The notes: generated by a model not told the origin, from the letters alone. Positions 53,507-63,616 are shown, counted from the stretch's first letter. The stretch: DNA of 64,000 nt from Parabacteroides sp. PF5-6 (GCF_029504695.1 NZ_JAQFIN010000001.1:474414-538413); one strand, 5' to 3'. Translations and numbers: made by a program.

Positions 53507-55153
53507 TTAATATTCGGGTAATACAATCAAGTCTTTGGCGAAGTTGGTGTTGATGATTTTATAAACGATATAATCATTATCATCATGTCCGTGTTTATTG
53601 TAGAAATCCAAGGGGATGATACCAACACGCACCGGGGCTTTTCGATCCTTTAAATAGTGTTTGAGAAGTCCTGACATAAAAGGATTCATAATGGGTTTTA
53701 TATTCACTCCACCATCCCATGCGTACGACCAAGGGGTATGGGTAAGGTTAATCCCATAGCCTATGCTATTAAACAGGATGAACATGTGTTTGCTATACGC
53801 CCTGTCTTTAGTCGAAAGCGCTATGGCTTCGTCTATTGCGTCCGCTTTTTTCTCGGTTTTGTGGAGTTTTAAGAATTTGAGATACATATCTTCCACATAA
53901 AATGAATTCTTATGATTGGTAAATATGCCTACGGAATCTTCCGGGAATTGGTCATAAATATTCACACCCCATTGACCCGTTTGGGGTTTGGCAAAACGAC
54001 GAAGTATCACTATTTTACCTCTAACCTCGTCCAACGTAGGAATACGTTCTTCTTTAAACACCTTATTGATCGGATTGGTGTCATCGGCGAAATACTTTTC
54101 CATCTGTTTGGTTAGTGTGCCACCGTTTTCTCCTTTAACCGACATCAGGATGGTCTCGCTCGGATGTTTCTCCAGGAAGCTATTGCATGTTTTTAATGCG
54201 TCGGTAAACGAGAACCCGCAATAGTCGATGCCATGACATACCTGGAAATTATCATCGATACGAATATCCAGAAAACGTATCCCATCTCTCAACTGAGTGG
54301 CCAGACTGAAGTTCTGGCATTTGGATGGACCCGCACTTACCTTATCCGTTCCGGTTCCGCTATCGTGTGTGCCCGGTATCGACAATTCGTAGAGGTATTT
54401 CTTTCCGTCCAGGTGTTTCATCCAGCTCTCTGCCGGGGAACTGGTCGGAACAAAGCAGACAACGAACGGTTTAGTCGCTCCGGAAGGATCGGAAATATAG
54501 AGATCATTCATTCTGGGACTTATAATAATCATGCCATTTCTGACTCTGTTTTGCACGATTTCATCTTTAGCCGATGTTTTGTCTTTTTGTATGGTGAAAG
54601 AAATACCTTCCGGACATTCAACCAGGTAATGTGTGTATAAGTTGTTGTTTAAGGAGAAGTTAAAGCTCGAACGGCGTTCTTGATCGGCATGCGGTTTATG
54701 CCGGCTGCTGATGTATTCGTAGCCTGCGTGAGCTGTAAAGACGGTATATTCGACGTTGAATTTACCTCCCGCACCTTTGGGGTTGGCGATGTAAAGATTG
54801 CTTTTTTGAGTCATTTGGGTGATGGAACCGTTCGTCAGGTTTCGGGCGTAGTATTCGTCTTTCCCTCCATTTTCAGGCCATCTGTAATCTTCTTTCACAT
54901 CAAAGTTGACCGTATCCGGACAATTCCATAATATATGGGTGCCGGAGATCATATCCTTCGTGCTGAAATTGTCGCTCGAGCGTTCGTCTTCTCCTTTCAT
55001 TGGTCTTCTTTCACTCGTCACAGTGCGGGTGGCCTCGTCAGTGCTTGCACCCACTAACGGAGGATTTTCATCGATTGGCGTGTCGTCGTCACATCCGGTA
55101 GCTAAAAAGCTTAAGGCACTTAATAAGATAAGTGCAAATTTGAATTTCTTCAT
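53507..55153 (-). CDS. PI-PLC X-domain lipoprotein
   Basis: The protein has 548 residues with a lipobox (LLSALSFLATGC). Residues about 70-235 hold two related beta-repeats: ILWNCPDTVNFDVKEDYRWP with NLYIANPKGAGGKFNVEYTV, and YLVECPEGISFTIQKD with DLYISDPSGATKPFVVCFV. The catalytic domain follows with LSIPGTHDSGT (first His), FLDIRIDDNFQVCHGI (second His), and SFLEKHPSETILMSVKGENG. It would cleave phosphatidylinositol or related lipids at the cell surface. A host-lipid or glycolipid substrate is likely because Bacteroidales also make inositol lipids. Confidence 0.9.
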   Translation of the reverse strand: MKKFKFALILLSALSFLATGCDDDTPIDENPPLVGASTDEATRTVTSERRPMKGEDERSSDNFSTKDMISGTHILWNCPDTVNFDVKEDYRWPENGGKDEYYARNLTNGSITQMTQKSNLYIANPKGAGGKFNVEYTVFTAHAGYEYISSRHKPHADQERRSSFNFSLNNNLYTHYLVECPEGISFTIQKDKTSAKDEIVQNRVRNGMIIISPRMNDLYISDPSGATKPFVVCFVPTSSPAESWMKHLDGKKYLYELSIPGTHDSGTGTDKVSAGPSKCQNFSLATQLRDGIRFLDIRIDDNFQVCHGIDYCGFSFTDALKTCNSFLEKHPSETILMSVKGENGGTLTKQMEKYFADDTNPINKVFKEERIPTLDEVRGKIVILRRFAKPQTGQWGVNIYDQFPEDSVGIFTNHKNSFYVEDMYLKFLKLHKTEKKADAIDEAIALSTKDRAYSKHMFILFNSIGYGINLTHTPWSYAWDGGVNIKPIMNPFMSGLLKHYLKDRKAPVRVGIIPLDFYNKHGHDDNDYIVYKIINTNFAKDLIVLPEY

Positions 55154-55482
55154 CTCTGTTTGAATTATTGTTACTGATTATTAGCTGAGATCTAATTTAT
55201 ATTTTGCGCGTTTAGATTTACAATGATATTGTGTAAGATCACAATAAAAGTATACTTCCTTTCTTGTTTATAATACGGTAATGTGTTCTGTTAGATAGGA
55301 GCAAAGATATGAAGTTTCGATAAAAGAACAAACGCGGAAACGCTGATCAGGCCTAAGTTTGACAGGGGTTATCCCGTGAGGAGAAGGACGGTTTTTATGT
55401 GCGCATTGAATATTAAATTGAGTACGGGATTGGTTTTTGTTTCCGATGGAAAGGTTAAAAAATGTTTTTGGCGATATAAATG
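55154..55482. other. Intergenic region, upstream of PI-PLC and ahpC
   Basis: This gap between the divergent PI-PLC and ahpC genes has no open frame with coding character and no repeat array. It is AT-rich near 55190-55300. I see nothing assignable here apart from the operator listed next to it. Confidence 0.5.
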
Positions 55483-55531
55483 TTATCTATAATTGCATCG
55501 GATATTATCTATCAGATAGGGCATACCTTTG
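55483..55531 (+). promoter_or_regulatory. ahpC promoter with candidate redox operator
   Basis: A TACCTTTG -7 element lies at 55524-55531. There is no -33 TTTG, as expected for an activated promoter. Two direct TTATCTAT repeats start at 55483 and 55505, 22 bases apart, and the second runs into an inverted AGATAG. OxyR is the usual activator of ahpC in Bacteroidota, so these may be its half-sites. That is inference. Confidence 0.5.
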
Positions 55532-55628
55532 CACTGTCATCAAGTAAATGTTTAACGAAACACAGGCAATAACGGTTCTTTTCGGCTATATGTCTGTTGA
55601 AAATCAATTAAAATTAAAATTAAAATTT

Positions 55629-56195
55629 ATGGAACCAATTATCAATTCAAAATTACCGGAGTTCAAAGTAGAAGCGTATCAAAATGGAGCATTTAAGACT
55701 GTAAATAGTGAAGATCTCAAAGGCAAGTGGGCGATCTTCTTCTTCTATCCCGCCGATTTTACTTTTGTTTGCCCGACTGAATTAGTCGATCTGGCCGGCA
55801 AGTATGAGCAGTTGCAGGCAATGGGTGTAGAAGTCTATTCTGTAAGTACGGACTCTCACTTCGTGCACAAAGCATGGCATGACGCTTCGGATAGCATCCG
55901 CAAGATTAAGTATCCGATGTTGGCCGACCCGACAGGTGTCTTGACCCGTGCTTTCGGTGTGATGATCGAAGAAGCCGGTATGGCCTATCGCGGTACATTC
56001 CTGATCAATCCGGAAGGACAGATCAAGCTGGCGGAGATCAACGATAACAATATCGGCCGTAACGCCGACGAATTGGTGCGTAAGGTTGAAGCTGCCCTCT
56101 TTGTCGCAGCTCATCCCAATGAAGTCTGCCCGGCCAAATGGGAGAAAGGCAAAGACACCTTGAAACCCAGTATTGACTTAGTAGGAAAGATCTAA
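55629..56195 (+). CDS. ahpC: Alkyl hydroperoxide reductase subunit C (peroxiredoxin)
   Basis: AhpC reduces hydrogen and organic peroxides. The 188-residue protein carries the peroxidatic Cys48 in FTFVCPTELVDL and the resolving Cys167 in NEVCPAKWEKG, the typical two-cysteine layout. The frame is open 27 codons upstream, but ATG 55629 gives the family N-terminus (MEPIINSKLPEFKVEAYQNG). It is followed one base later by ahpF. Confidence 0.97.
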   Translation: MEPIINSKLPEFKVEAYQNGAFKTVNSEDLKGKWAIFFFYPADFTFVCPTELVDLAGKYEQLQAMGVEVYSVSTDSHFVHKAWHDASDSIRKIKYPMLADPTGVLTRAFGVMIEEAGMAYRGTFLINPEGQIKLAEINDNNIGRNADELVRKVEAALFVAAHPNEVCPAKWEKGKDTLKPSIDLVGKI

Positions 56196-56196
56196 G

Positions 56197-57765
56197 ATGT
56201 TAGATACTGCCTTAAAACAACAAGTGACAGAAATCTTCTCCTCATTGGGAGCGGATTTCTGTCTGCATGTGTATGTTTCGCCGTCGCACGAGAGCCGCCA
56301 GGAACTGCTTGAATTATTGGAAGGTGTCGCTTCCTGTTCCGACAAAGTTTCCGTACAGGTGACGGATGCGGAAGGCCTGGTGTTCTATCTGTTGAAAAAC
56401 GGTGAGCGGACGGGCATCTCTTTCCGTGGCGTACCAACGGGACATGAGTTTACCTCCTTGTTACTGGCGATACTTAATAGCGACGGCAAAGGACGTAACT
56501 TCCCCGATGAGCAGATCAGCCGGCGAATCCGGAACCTGAAAGGCCCGATCCGCTTGACGACCTATGTGTCCTTGACCTGCACGAACTGTCCCGATATCGT
56601 TCAGGCATTGAATATGCTGACAATAATCAATCCGGCGATCACCCATGAGATGGTCGACGGTGCGATCAACAAGGATGAGGTGGAAGCCTTGCACCTGCAA
56701 GGAGTGCCGGCTGTCTTTGCCGATGGACGTTTGTTGCATAGCGGCCGGGGCGACTTGGGCGAGCTTTTGATCAAACTGGAAAATCAGTATGGTACTGACC
56801 CTTCAGCCGTTGAAACGGAAGCGATAGCCAAAGCATACGATGTAGTGGTGATCGGCGGAGGCCCTGCCGGCTCGGCTGCTGCGATCTATTCGGCGCGCAA
56901 AGGCTTGCGTGTAGCTGTCTTGGCCGAACGGATCGGGGGGCAGGTGAAAGAGACGGTAGGCATTGAAAATCTGATTGCCACACCCCGTACCACCGGTGCC
57001 GAACTGGCTGGTAACCTGAAGTTGCACATGCAGGAATACGCCATCGATCTCTACGAAAACCGTCAGGTAGAAAAGGTTGAGGTGGAAGACGGAAAGAAGA
57101 TTATCCGCGTTGCCGGAAACGAAACATTCACTGCTCCGGCCTTGATTATCGCTACAGGTGCGGGCTGGCGCAAACTGAACATTCCCGGCGAAGCGGACTA
57201 TATGGGACGAGGCGTTGCCTTTTGCCCGCATTGCGACGGACCGTTCTACCAGGGCAAAGAGGTTGCTGTTATTGGTGGAGGCAATTCCGGCATTGAAGCA
57301 GCCATTGATCTGGCAGGGATATGCGCGAAGGTGACGGTCGTAGAGTTTCTCGAGGAATTGAAAGCCGATCAGGTCTTGCAAGAAAAAGCGCAAAACACGC
57401 CGAATATAGAAATCTTCAAACATACGCAAACGACAGCCGTCGTAGGCAATGATGAGAAGGTAACCGGACTGAAAGTCAAAGACCGGGCAACGGAAGAAGA
57501 ACGCCTGATCGCTTTAGATGGTATCTTTGTGCAGATTGGCTTATCGCCCAACAGCTCTGTTTTCAAAGACTTGCTCCAGATCAACCGCGTGGGTGAGATC
57601 GAAGTCGATACCCATTGCCGCACCAGCGTGCCGGGCATCTACGCCGCCGGTGATGTGGCCACCACTCCCTTTAAACAAATAATCATCGCCATGGGCGATG
57701 GCGCCAAAGCAGCCCTTTCCGCGTTCGATGACCGTATCCGCGGGAAGCTCTCTCTTACCACATAA
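56197..57765 (+). CDS. ahpF: Alkyl hydroperoxide reductase subunit F
   Basis: AhpF passes electrons from NAD(P)H to AhpC. The 522-residue protein has an N-terminal double thioredoxin fold with CTNC at 128-131, then a thioredoxin-reductase-like part: FAD motif [20 protein letters not shown], redox CPHC at 343-346, and NAD motif [20 protein letters not shown]. It forms an operon with ahpC. Its stop codon lies just inside a large inverted repeat. Confidence 0.97.
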   Translation: MLDTALKQQVTEIFSSLGADFCLHVYVSPSHESRQELLELLEGVASCSDKVSVQVTDAEGLVFYLLKNGERTGISFRGVPTGHEFTSLLLAILNSDGKGRNFPDEQISRRIRNLKGPIRLTTYVSLTCTNCPDIVQALNMLTIINPAITHEMVDGAINKDEVEALHLQGVPAVFADGRLLHSGRGDLGELLIKLENQYGTDPSAVETEAIAKAYDVVVIGGGPAGSAAAIYSARKGLRVAVLAERIGGQVKETVGIENLIATPRTTGAELAGNLKLHMQEYAIDLYENRQVEKVEVEDGKKIIRVAGNETFTAPALIIATGAGWRKLNIPGEADYMGRGVAFCPHCDGPFYQGKEVAVIGGGNSGIEAAIDLAGICAKVTVVEFLEELKADQVLQEKAQNTPNIEIFKHTQTTAVVGNDEKVTGLKVKDRATEEERLIALDGIFVQIGLSPNSSVFKDLLQINRVGEIEVDTHCRTSVPGIYAAGDVATTPFKQIIIAMGDGAKAALSAFDDRIRGKLSLTT

Positions 57766-58060
57766 AAGTTTCGCACCCCCTTCCACCTTTCACCCGGTCG
57801 CCAGATCCCTGTATTGATCGGCGTTTCGGGTGAAGGAATCCCTTAAAAAACGACAGACCTGGAGGCTTCCCGAAAAAGGCCGGCGGCCTTTTGGAAAACT
57901 CCGGCAGCCTTTTAGAAAAGGCCGGCAGCCTTTTGGGAAACTCCGGCGGCCTTTTTCGGGAAGCCTCCATGTTTTTCCAAGCCTTCACCCGAAACGCTGA
58001 TCAATACAGGGATCTGGCGACCGGGTGAAAGGTGAAGACCGGGGTGAAAACTTTTATGTG
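57759..58060. repeat. Roughly 300-bp near-palindrome between ahpF and gcvP
   Basis: Bases from 57759 (CACATAAAAG) pair with the far end at 58060. The middle portion of about 53 bases (CACCTTTCACCCGGTCGCCA onward, 57784-57836) matches its inverted partner (about 57982-58034) with one mismatch. Inside are further arms, GGAGGCTTCCCGAAAAAGGC at 57861 and its complement at about 57948-57967. The centre holds four CGGC(G/A)GCCTTTT units about 21 bases apart (57881, 57902, 57923, 57944). It covers the ahpF stop. Confidence 0.9.
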
Positions 58061-58064
58061 TAAA

Positions 58065-58104
58065 AAAAACGAGGCTATTCCCGGTTGGAGATAGCCTCGT
58101 TTTT
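58065..58104. terminator. Terminator for gcvP (bidirectional)
   Basis: AAAAACGAGGCTAT (58065-58078) pairs with ATAGCCTCGTTTTT (58091-58104). A-rich and T-rich flanks allow it to work on both strands. Confidence 0.9.
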
Positions 58105-58119
58105 GTTGTATTGTATTCC

Positions 58120-60972
58120 TTAGATCTGGCAAGAGCAGATCGTTGGGATCAGGTTGCGGTCGCCGTAGGCGTTGTCCACGCGGGCGACATTGATCCAGAA
58201 CTTACTGTCGTGCAGCCAATCCAGTGGGTAGGCCGCTTTCTGACGGCTGTACGGATGCGACCAGTCGTTGCCGGTCACTTCGTATTCCGGATGCGGAGCG
58301 TTCTTCAACACGTTGTCTTCTTTGTCGGCAGCGCCACTCTCTACTTCTTCGATCTCTTTCCAGATGCAATCCAATACTTCGAGGAAACGATCGAGCTCGG
58401 CTTTGCTTTCGCTTTCGGTCGGTTCGATCATCAACGTGCCGTGAACCGGGAAGGAGAGGGTAGGAGCATGATAACCAAAGTCCATCAGACGTTTGGCGAT
58501 ATCCGACTCGTCGATGCCCGAACGGTCTTTTACGTTGCGACATTCCAGGATCAACTCGTGGCCTACACGTCCTGTAGCGCCGCTATATACGATGCCATAG
58601 GTGTCTTTCAATTTGGCGGCCAGGTAGTTGGCGTTCAGGATCGCGATCTTCGTCGATTGCGTCAGTCCTTCCGTTCCCAACAGGCGGATATACGCGTAGG
58701 TGATCGCGGCAATACCGGCGCTTCCGTAAGGAGCGGCAGATACCGTGTTCAGGTCGCTTCCCCAGGCAATCGGGTGTGAAGGCAGGAAAGGTACCAGATG
58801 CTCGGCTACACAGATCGGACCCACGCCCGGTCCGCCACCACCATGCGGTGAAGCAAAGGTCTTGTGCAGGTTCAGGTGGCATACGTCCGCGCCGATGGTT
58901 CCCGGATTGGTCAAACCTACCTGAGCGTTCATATTCGCGCCGTCCATATAGACTTGTCCGCCGCAGTCGTGAACGATCTGGCACATCTCTTTGATGCACA
59001 CCTCGAAGATCCCGTGCGTAGAAGGATAAGTAATCATGGTCGCGGCCAGGTTATCGCGGTTGGCTTCCGCTTTTTCACGGAAGTCGTCCAGGTCGACATT
59101 GCCATTGGCGTCGGTCTTCACCGTAACGGTTGAATATCCGCATTGGATAGCACTTGCCGGGTTTGTTCCGTGTGCCGATGCCGGCAGCAAAACAATGTTC
59201 CGATGGCCCTGTCCGATACTCTCCAGGTAGGTATGGATCACACGCAGTCCCGCGTACTCACCGGCTGCTCCGGAGTTCGGCTGTAGGCTGGCGCCCTTGA
59301 ATCCGGTGATCTCTGCGAGGTAAGCCGATAGGTTCTCCAACATTTCTTTGTAACCTTCCGTTTGCTCTTCCGGCGCGTAGGGGTGGATATTCTGGAACTC
59401 CGGACGACTAAGCGCCAGCATCTCAGATGCCGCGTTCAGTTTCATCGTACAAGAACCCAGAGAGATCATCGATTGAGCCAATGAAATATCGCGTCTGCCC
59501 AAGCGGGTGATGTAACGCATCAGTTCCGTTTCCGTGCGGTATTTCTTGAACACATCCTGTTGCATAAAGTCCGAAGTACGGTTGAATGCCGGATCGAAAT
59601 AGCGTTTGGTTGGGATCGCGTCTTTCAACATATAGTCCTTACCGGCAGCTCCGGCGAAGATATACAACAGTACACCGATATCGGTCGATAAAGTCGTCTC
59701 GTCCAGGCTGATACCAATCTGTCCACCTTCGAAGTAGCGCAGGTTGACTTTGCATTCCAGAGCGATCTCACGCAAAACATTCATCGATACATCAGCCGGA
59801 AGTTCGATCTTCAGCGTATCGAAATAGTTCGCGTTCAGTTGTTTGTAACCCAGCTTTTCCAGTTCTTCAGCTAAGAAGCCGGCCTGGCTGTGTATGCGTT
59901 CGGCGATATTACGCAGCCCTTCCGCGCCATGATATACCGCGTAGAACCCGCTCATTGTTGCCAATAAGGCTTGAGCCGTACAGATATTGGAAGTCGCTTT
60001 CTCCCGTTTGATATGTTGTTCGCGTGTTTGCAACGCCAGGCGATAGGCTTCGTGTCCATAAGCATCTTTGGAGATACCGATGATGCGTCCGGGGATCGAC
60101 CGTTTATAGTCGTCCTTGCAAGCGAAGTAAGCAGCCGAAGGACCGCCGTAGAACATCGGAATACCAAAGCGTTGGCTGGTTCCGAAGACCACATCGACAC
60201 CCCATTCTCCCGGAGGAGTGAGCAATACCAGGCTCATCAGGTCGGCCGCTACGGCAACCTTCACGCCTTGCTCATTGGCACGTGCCACAAATTCTTTATA
60301 ATCTTCAATCGAACCGTTTGCATTCGGGTATTGAACCACCGCAGCAAACACATCCGGAGTGCATTCAAATTTCTGGTAATTACCCGTTACCACCTTGATT
60401 CCCAGCGGGATCATGCGTGTATGGATAACTGCCAATGTGGACTCATATACGTTCTCATCCACAAATACGGTATTCGCTTCGGCCTTCACCTGCGCACGCG
60501 AACGGGCGCCGTAGAACATTGTGATCGCCTCGGCAGCCGCAGTGGCTTCGTCCAATAACGAAGAGTTGGTCAATGGCAACGCCGTCAACTCGCTGATCAT
60601 GGTCTGGAAGTTGATCAATGCTTCCAGGCGACCCTGAGAGATCTCTGCCTGATAAGGTGTATACGAGGTGTACCATACCGGATTCTCAAATACATTACGC
60701 AGGATAGGAGCGGGGCAAACCGTGTCGTACCAGCCCATACCAATGTATGACGTGAAGATTTCATTCTTGGAAGCTAACTCGCCTAAGTGTTCCGCCAGTT
60801 CGCGTTCGGTCATGGGTTCCGGTAAATCCATAGGCTTGTCCAGACGTATATTCGAAGGAATAGTCTGATCGATCAGTTGATCGAGGGTTTCAACACCTAC
60901 TGTTTCTAACATCGACGGGATATCCTCCGCCGTAATACCGACATGTCGGTTTACAAATTTATTTGTGTCCAT
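58120..60972 (-). CDS. gcvP: Glycine dehydrogenase (decarboxylating), P-protein
   Basis: GcvP decarboxylates glycine and passes the aminomethyl group to the lipoylated H-protein. The 950-residue length is that of a fused alpha/beta enzyme. Motifs include HVGITAEDIPSMLETVGVET, YTPYQAEISQGRLEALINFQ, QPNSGAAGEYAGLR and the PLP lysine in HLNLHKTFASPHGGGGPGVG. gcvH and gcvT are not in the window. It fits with the kbl/tdh route that produces glycine. Confidence 0.97.
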   Translation of the reverse strand: MDTNKFVNRHVGITAEDIPSMLETVGVETLDQLIDQTIPSNIRLDKPMDLPEPMTERELAEHLGELASKNEIFTSYIGMGWYDTVCPAPILRNVFENPVWYTSYTPYQAEISQGRLEALINFQTMISELTALPLTNSSLLDEATAAAEAITMFYGARSRAQVKAEANTVFVDENVYESTLAVIHTRMIPLGIKVVTGNYQKFECTPDVFAAVVQYPNANGSIEDYKEFVARANEQGVKVAVAADLMSLVLLTPPGEWGVDVVFGTSQRFGIPMFYGGPSAAYFACKDDYKRSIPGRIIGISKDAYGHEAYRLALQTREQHIKREKATSNICTAQALLATMSGFYAVYHGAEGLRNIAERIHSQAGFLAEELEKLGYKQLNANYFDTLKIELPADVSMNVLREIALECKVNLRYFEGGQIGISLDETTLSTDIGVLLYIFAGAAGKDYMLKDAIPTKRYFDPAFNRTSDFMQQDVFKKYRTETELMRYITRLGRRDISLAQSMISLGSCTMKLNAASEMLALSRPEFQNIHPYAPEEQTEGYKEMLENLSAYLAEITGFKGASLQPNSGAAGEYAGLRVIHTYLESIGQGHRNIVLLPASAHGTNPASAIQCGYSTVTVKTDANGNVDLDDFREKAEANRDNLAATMITYPSTHGIFEVCIKEMCQIVHDCGGQVYMDGANMNAQVGLTNPGTIGADVCHLNLHKTFASPHGGGGPGVGPICVAEHLVPFLPSHPIAWGSDLNTVSAAPYGSAGIAAITYAYIRLLGTEGLTQSTKIAILNANYLAAKLKDTYGIVYSGATGRVGHELILECRNVKDRSGIDESDIAKRLMDFGYHAPTLSFPVHGTLMIEPTESESKAELDRFLEVLDCIWKEIEEVESGAADKEDNVLKNAPHPEYEVTGNDWSHPYSRQKAAYPLDWLHDSKFWINVARVDNAYGDRNLIPTICSCQI

Positions 60973-61007
60973 AGTATCTATAAAATAGTTTATATATGCT
61001 TCAGCGT

Positions 61008-61646
61008 TTACAAGAAAGGATTGCTCCTCTTCTCCGCAAAAATCGTTGTCTCAGAACCATGCCCGGGATAGACGATCGTTTCGTCGGGCAAAGTTAAAAG
61101 TTTATCTTTGATTGCCGCAATTAAAACATCCATATTTCCGCCCCAAAGATCCGTTCGCCCGATACTGCCGGCGAATAAAGCATCTCCGGAAAACAGATAG
61201 CCGTTCTTTTTATTATAAAAAGCAAGGCTTCCCGGCGAATGTCCCGGAACGAGCAGGGCCGTCAGTTCGGAATGTCCGAAGGAGATACTCTCCCCGCCGA
61301 CCAGTTGCTTGACGATCGGTATGGCCTTGATCTTCAACGGCAATCCCAACCTTTGTGCCTGCTCGTCGGCAGTAGGCAACGCGGTCACATCCGCCTTATG
61401 GGCTTCGGGCGAGAGGCCATACGTTTGATAGATAAAGGCATTACCCAGGATATGATCCAGGTGGAGATGGGTGCACAAATTGTGTTTCAATACCAGTTTG
61501 TTCTCTTCGATGTAACGACTGACTGCGTTTTCCTCCTGTGGATTGATGCAACCACAATCAATAATAACCGCTTCGTTCGTACTGTCGTGAACGATATAGG
61601 TGTTGACTGAGAAGTAGTTGAACGCAAATGACTGAACAGTGATCAT
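61008..61646 (-). CDS. MBL-fold metallo-hydrolase (glyoxalase II-like)
   Basis: The protein has 212 residues with metal motifs NLCTHLHLDHILGNAF (HxHxDH), LLVPGHSPGSLAFY, FSGDALFAGSIGRTDL and the late YPGHGSETTI. The substrate is unknown, and the profile is close to hydroxyacylglutathione hydrolase-like proteins. It overlaps rsmG by four bases and is translated after it. Confidence 0.88.
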   Translation of the reverse strand: MITVQSFAFNYFSVNTYIVHDSTNEAVIIDCGCINPQEENAVSRYIEENKLVLKHNLCTHLHLDHILGNAFIYQTYGLSPEAHKADVTALPTADEQAQRLGLPLKIKAIPIVKQLVGGESISFGHSELTALLVPGHSPGSLAFYNKKNGYLFSGDALFAGSIGRTDLWGGNMDVLIAAIKDKLLTLPDETIVYPGHGSETTIFAEKRSNPFL

Positions 61647-62263
61647 AGCGGGATATAGACGATTTTCTTTGTTTCAAAAAAAGGTTCCTTAAAGTGATTT
61701 TGCATATCGATCGTAATGGCTTGCTTCTTGAACGGGAGCACTTCGTGATGCAATTCGCCCCCTTTCAGGCATATCAGGCCGTTGGGCAGGGCGTTCCGGT
61801 GTTCGGTAGCGATATTCTTACGTACGATCTTTGCCAGGTCGGCCAGCGGCATCACCGCACGGCTGACCACAAAATCGAACTTTTGCTTCTCCTCCTCTCC
61901 CCGGCAATGGCGGAAACTGACGTTCTCCAACCCGATGGCATCGGCAACGGCTTGTCCCACTTTGATCTTCTTGCCAATACTGTCGATCAGATGAAACCGC
62001 ACCTCCGGAAAAAAGATCGCCAACGGAATACCGGGAAATCCACCACCCGTGCCCAGATCCATCACGGAAGATCCATCCTTGAACTTCAACATCTTGACAA
62101 TGCCTAAAGAGTGCAATACATGATGCAGATACAGGTTCTCGATATCCTTCCGGGAGATCACATTGATCTTCGCGTTCCAGTCGGTATACAACGGATAAAG
62201 AGCGGCGATCTGTTCTTTTTGCTTCGCACTCAATTCCGGGAAATAAGCGAAAATATGTTCCAT
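61643..62263 (-). CDS. rsmG: 16S rRNA m7G527 methyltransferase RsmG
   Basis: RsmG methylates G527 of 16S rRNA. The 206-residue protein has WNAKINVISRKDIENLYLHH, the SAM motif DLGTGGGFPGIPLAIFFPEV and the segment HLIDSIGKKIKVGQAVADAI. Its start lies two bases after the DUF3298 stop, forming a three-gene minus-strand operon with the MBL gene. Confidence 0.95.
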   Translation of the reverse strand: MEHIFAYFPELSAKQKEQIAALYPLYTDWNAKINVISRKDIENLYLHHVLHSLGIVKMLKFKDGSSVMDLGTGGGFPGIPLAIFFPEVRFHLIDSIGKKIKVGQAVADAIGLENVSFRHCRGEEEKQKFDFVVSRAVMPLADLAKIVRKNIATEHRNALPNGLICLKGGELHHEVLPFKKQAITIDMQNHFKEPFFETKKIVYIPL

Positions 62264-62265
62264 GA

Positions 62266-63114
62266 TTATTGTAGAAGTATAGCTATCGGGCTTTCCGGTT
62301 GCAGTAAGTGTTTGATCTTTTCGAAAGGGAAATGAACGCTGGTCACGCCGATCACGTAAGCCGCAATCTCATATTCGTTGAAAGAGTAAGTGATACCTTG
62401 CCCGTCGATCAGGAAATTACCGTTTGGGTAGATCTCATCGATACTGAAGTAGCCCATGTTTTCCAATTCTTTCGGATCTTCCAAATCGTTTTGTTCGGCA
62501 ATAGCATCGACCAGCATTTGGGCGAGGGACGTTTCGAAACCGGGAATGAAAATCTCCGCTTCGGTGATAAACTCACCACGGGTCAGGTCGATCACATGGT
62601 TGGTCACCGAGTGCGCCGGATGTGCTCCGCCGGTGTAGTTCTCGAAGGTAACCGTATAACTGATCAGGTTATCCGCGTTGAACATGATTTCATTGTTGGA
62701 AGTCTCATAATACCCATACCAGGCACCCACCGGAGAGGTGTCCGCATTTTTCAAGTCTTCTTTATAATCCTCTTCCAACTCTTTATACATCTCCAGATAA
62801 CTCTCTACGTATTCATTTACAGCCTCCTGTGGAGAATACATATCGTAAGTCTCCCCAAAATAAGAGAAGGTAAAAAGCTTTTGCACCTTATCCAGAATCT
62901 CTTTGTTCGCAAATTTTGTCGGGAAAGTAAAATTTAGTTGCAGGTCGCAATTCGGATTCTCCGCATTTTCCAAAAGATGATACGCCTCTTCTTTCTTGAG
63001 GGTCGTGAACTGAATATCATTCTTCTGCCCCTTCTTTACCTCGGTCTTGCAACCGGACAACATAAAACCCACCGCCAACAACACGCTCAGGCCTTTGTAT
63101 AATTGAACTTTCAT
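62266..63114 (-). CDS. DUF3298 (RsiV-like) lipoprotein
   Basis: The protein has 282 residues with a lipobox (LLAVGFMLSGC). The C-terminal half has the DUF3298 signature TVTFENYTGGAHPAHSVTNH, followed by a peptidoglycan- or lysozyme-binding-like region. Related domains in RsiV bind lysozyme; whether this one does is untested. It is the first gene of the operon with rsmG. Confidence 0.82.
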   Translation of the reverse strand: MKVQLYKGLSVLLAVGFMLSGCKTEVKKGQKNDIQFTTLKKEEAYHLLENAENPNCDLQLNFTFPTKFANKEILDKVQKLFTFSYFGETYDMYSPQEAVNEYVESYLEMYKELEEDYKEDLKNADTSPVGAWYGYYETSNNEIMFNADNLISYTVTFENYTGGAHPAHSVTNHVIDLTRGEFITEAEIFIPGFETSLAQMLVDAIAEQNDLEDPKELENMGYFSIDEIYPNGNFLIDGQGITYSFNEYEIAAYVIGVTSVHFPFEKIKHLLQPESPIAILLQ

Positions 63115-63379
63115 TGTATATCTCTATTATAGGATTAAACTCATGTCAGATACGTCTCCGTCAATTTTATGAATACAAATTTACGCCATTCTATCATATA
63201 AACAAGTTTGAAAGAATATATGTTGCCGTAAATCCTCGACACTTCTCCCTCCCTTTTTTATCGATATGACTTTTCGTATTCCCTCTATATATTATATGTA
63301 TAGGAAGTCGGAAGAATATATCTATTATACCTCCCTTCCCTCCATACTCTATCCTCCCTTCCCCGAAGAATTATTTGTT
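63115..63379. other. Intergenic region with polypyrimidine tracts
   Basis: No coding frame is seen. C/T-rich runs occur at about 63242-63258 and 63328-63364, with a further one at 63518-63556. The minus-strand lipoprotein gene probably has its promoter here, but I could not place it. Confidence 0.5.
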
Positions 63380-63423
63380 TGTTGATAACCGTCAACACAT
63401 TTGTTGACAATTATCAACAAATA
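63380..63423. repeat. 22-bp period palindromic repeat, two units
   Basis: The units start at 63380 and 63402, exactly 22 bases apart, and match the TGTTGATAATTATCAACA units at 47393-47458. Downstream flanks of the two loci also share short words, which explains similar spurious peptides at both. Confidence 0.85.
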
Positions 63424-63616
63424 CCTACCCCTTACAATAAACTGATTTACTGCCTCTTATACCCCTCTAAAATCAAGGAAGAAAAACATCGCACTTTAAC
63501 CGACAAAACATTGCGCTTTTATTTTCTTCCCCTTTTTTTTCTTCTCCCCCTAACCCCCGCCAGATGAGCCCTATATGATTTCTTTTGTTTTTTTCTTGCA
63601 AAAAACCTTCGAATTA

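Noticed and set aside
63379..63567. Possible short gene before the rRNA promoter
   Set aside because: It starts in the palindromic repeat and continues through a polypyrimidine tract with low-complexity residues.
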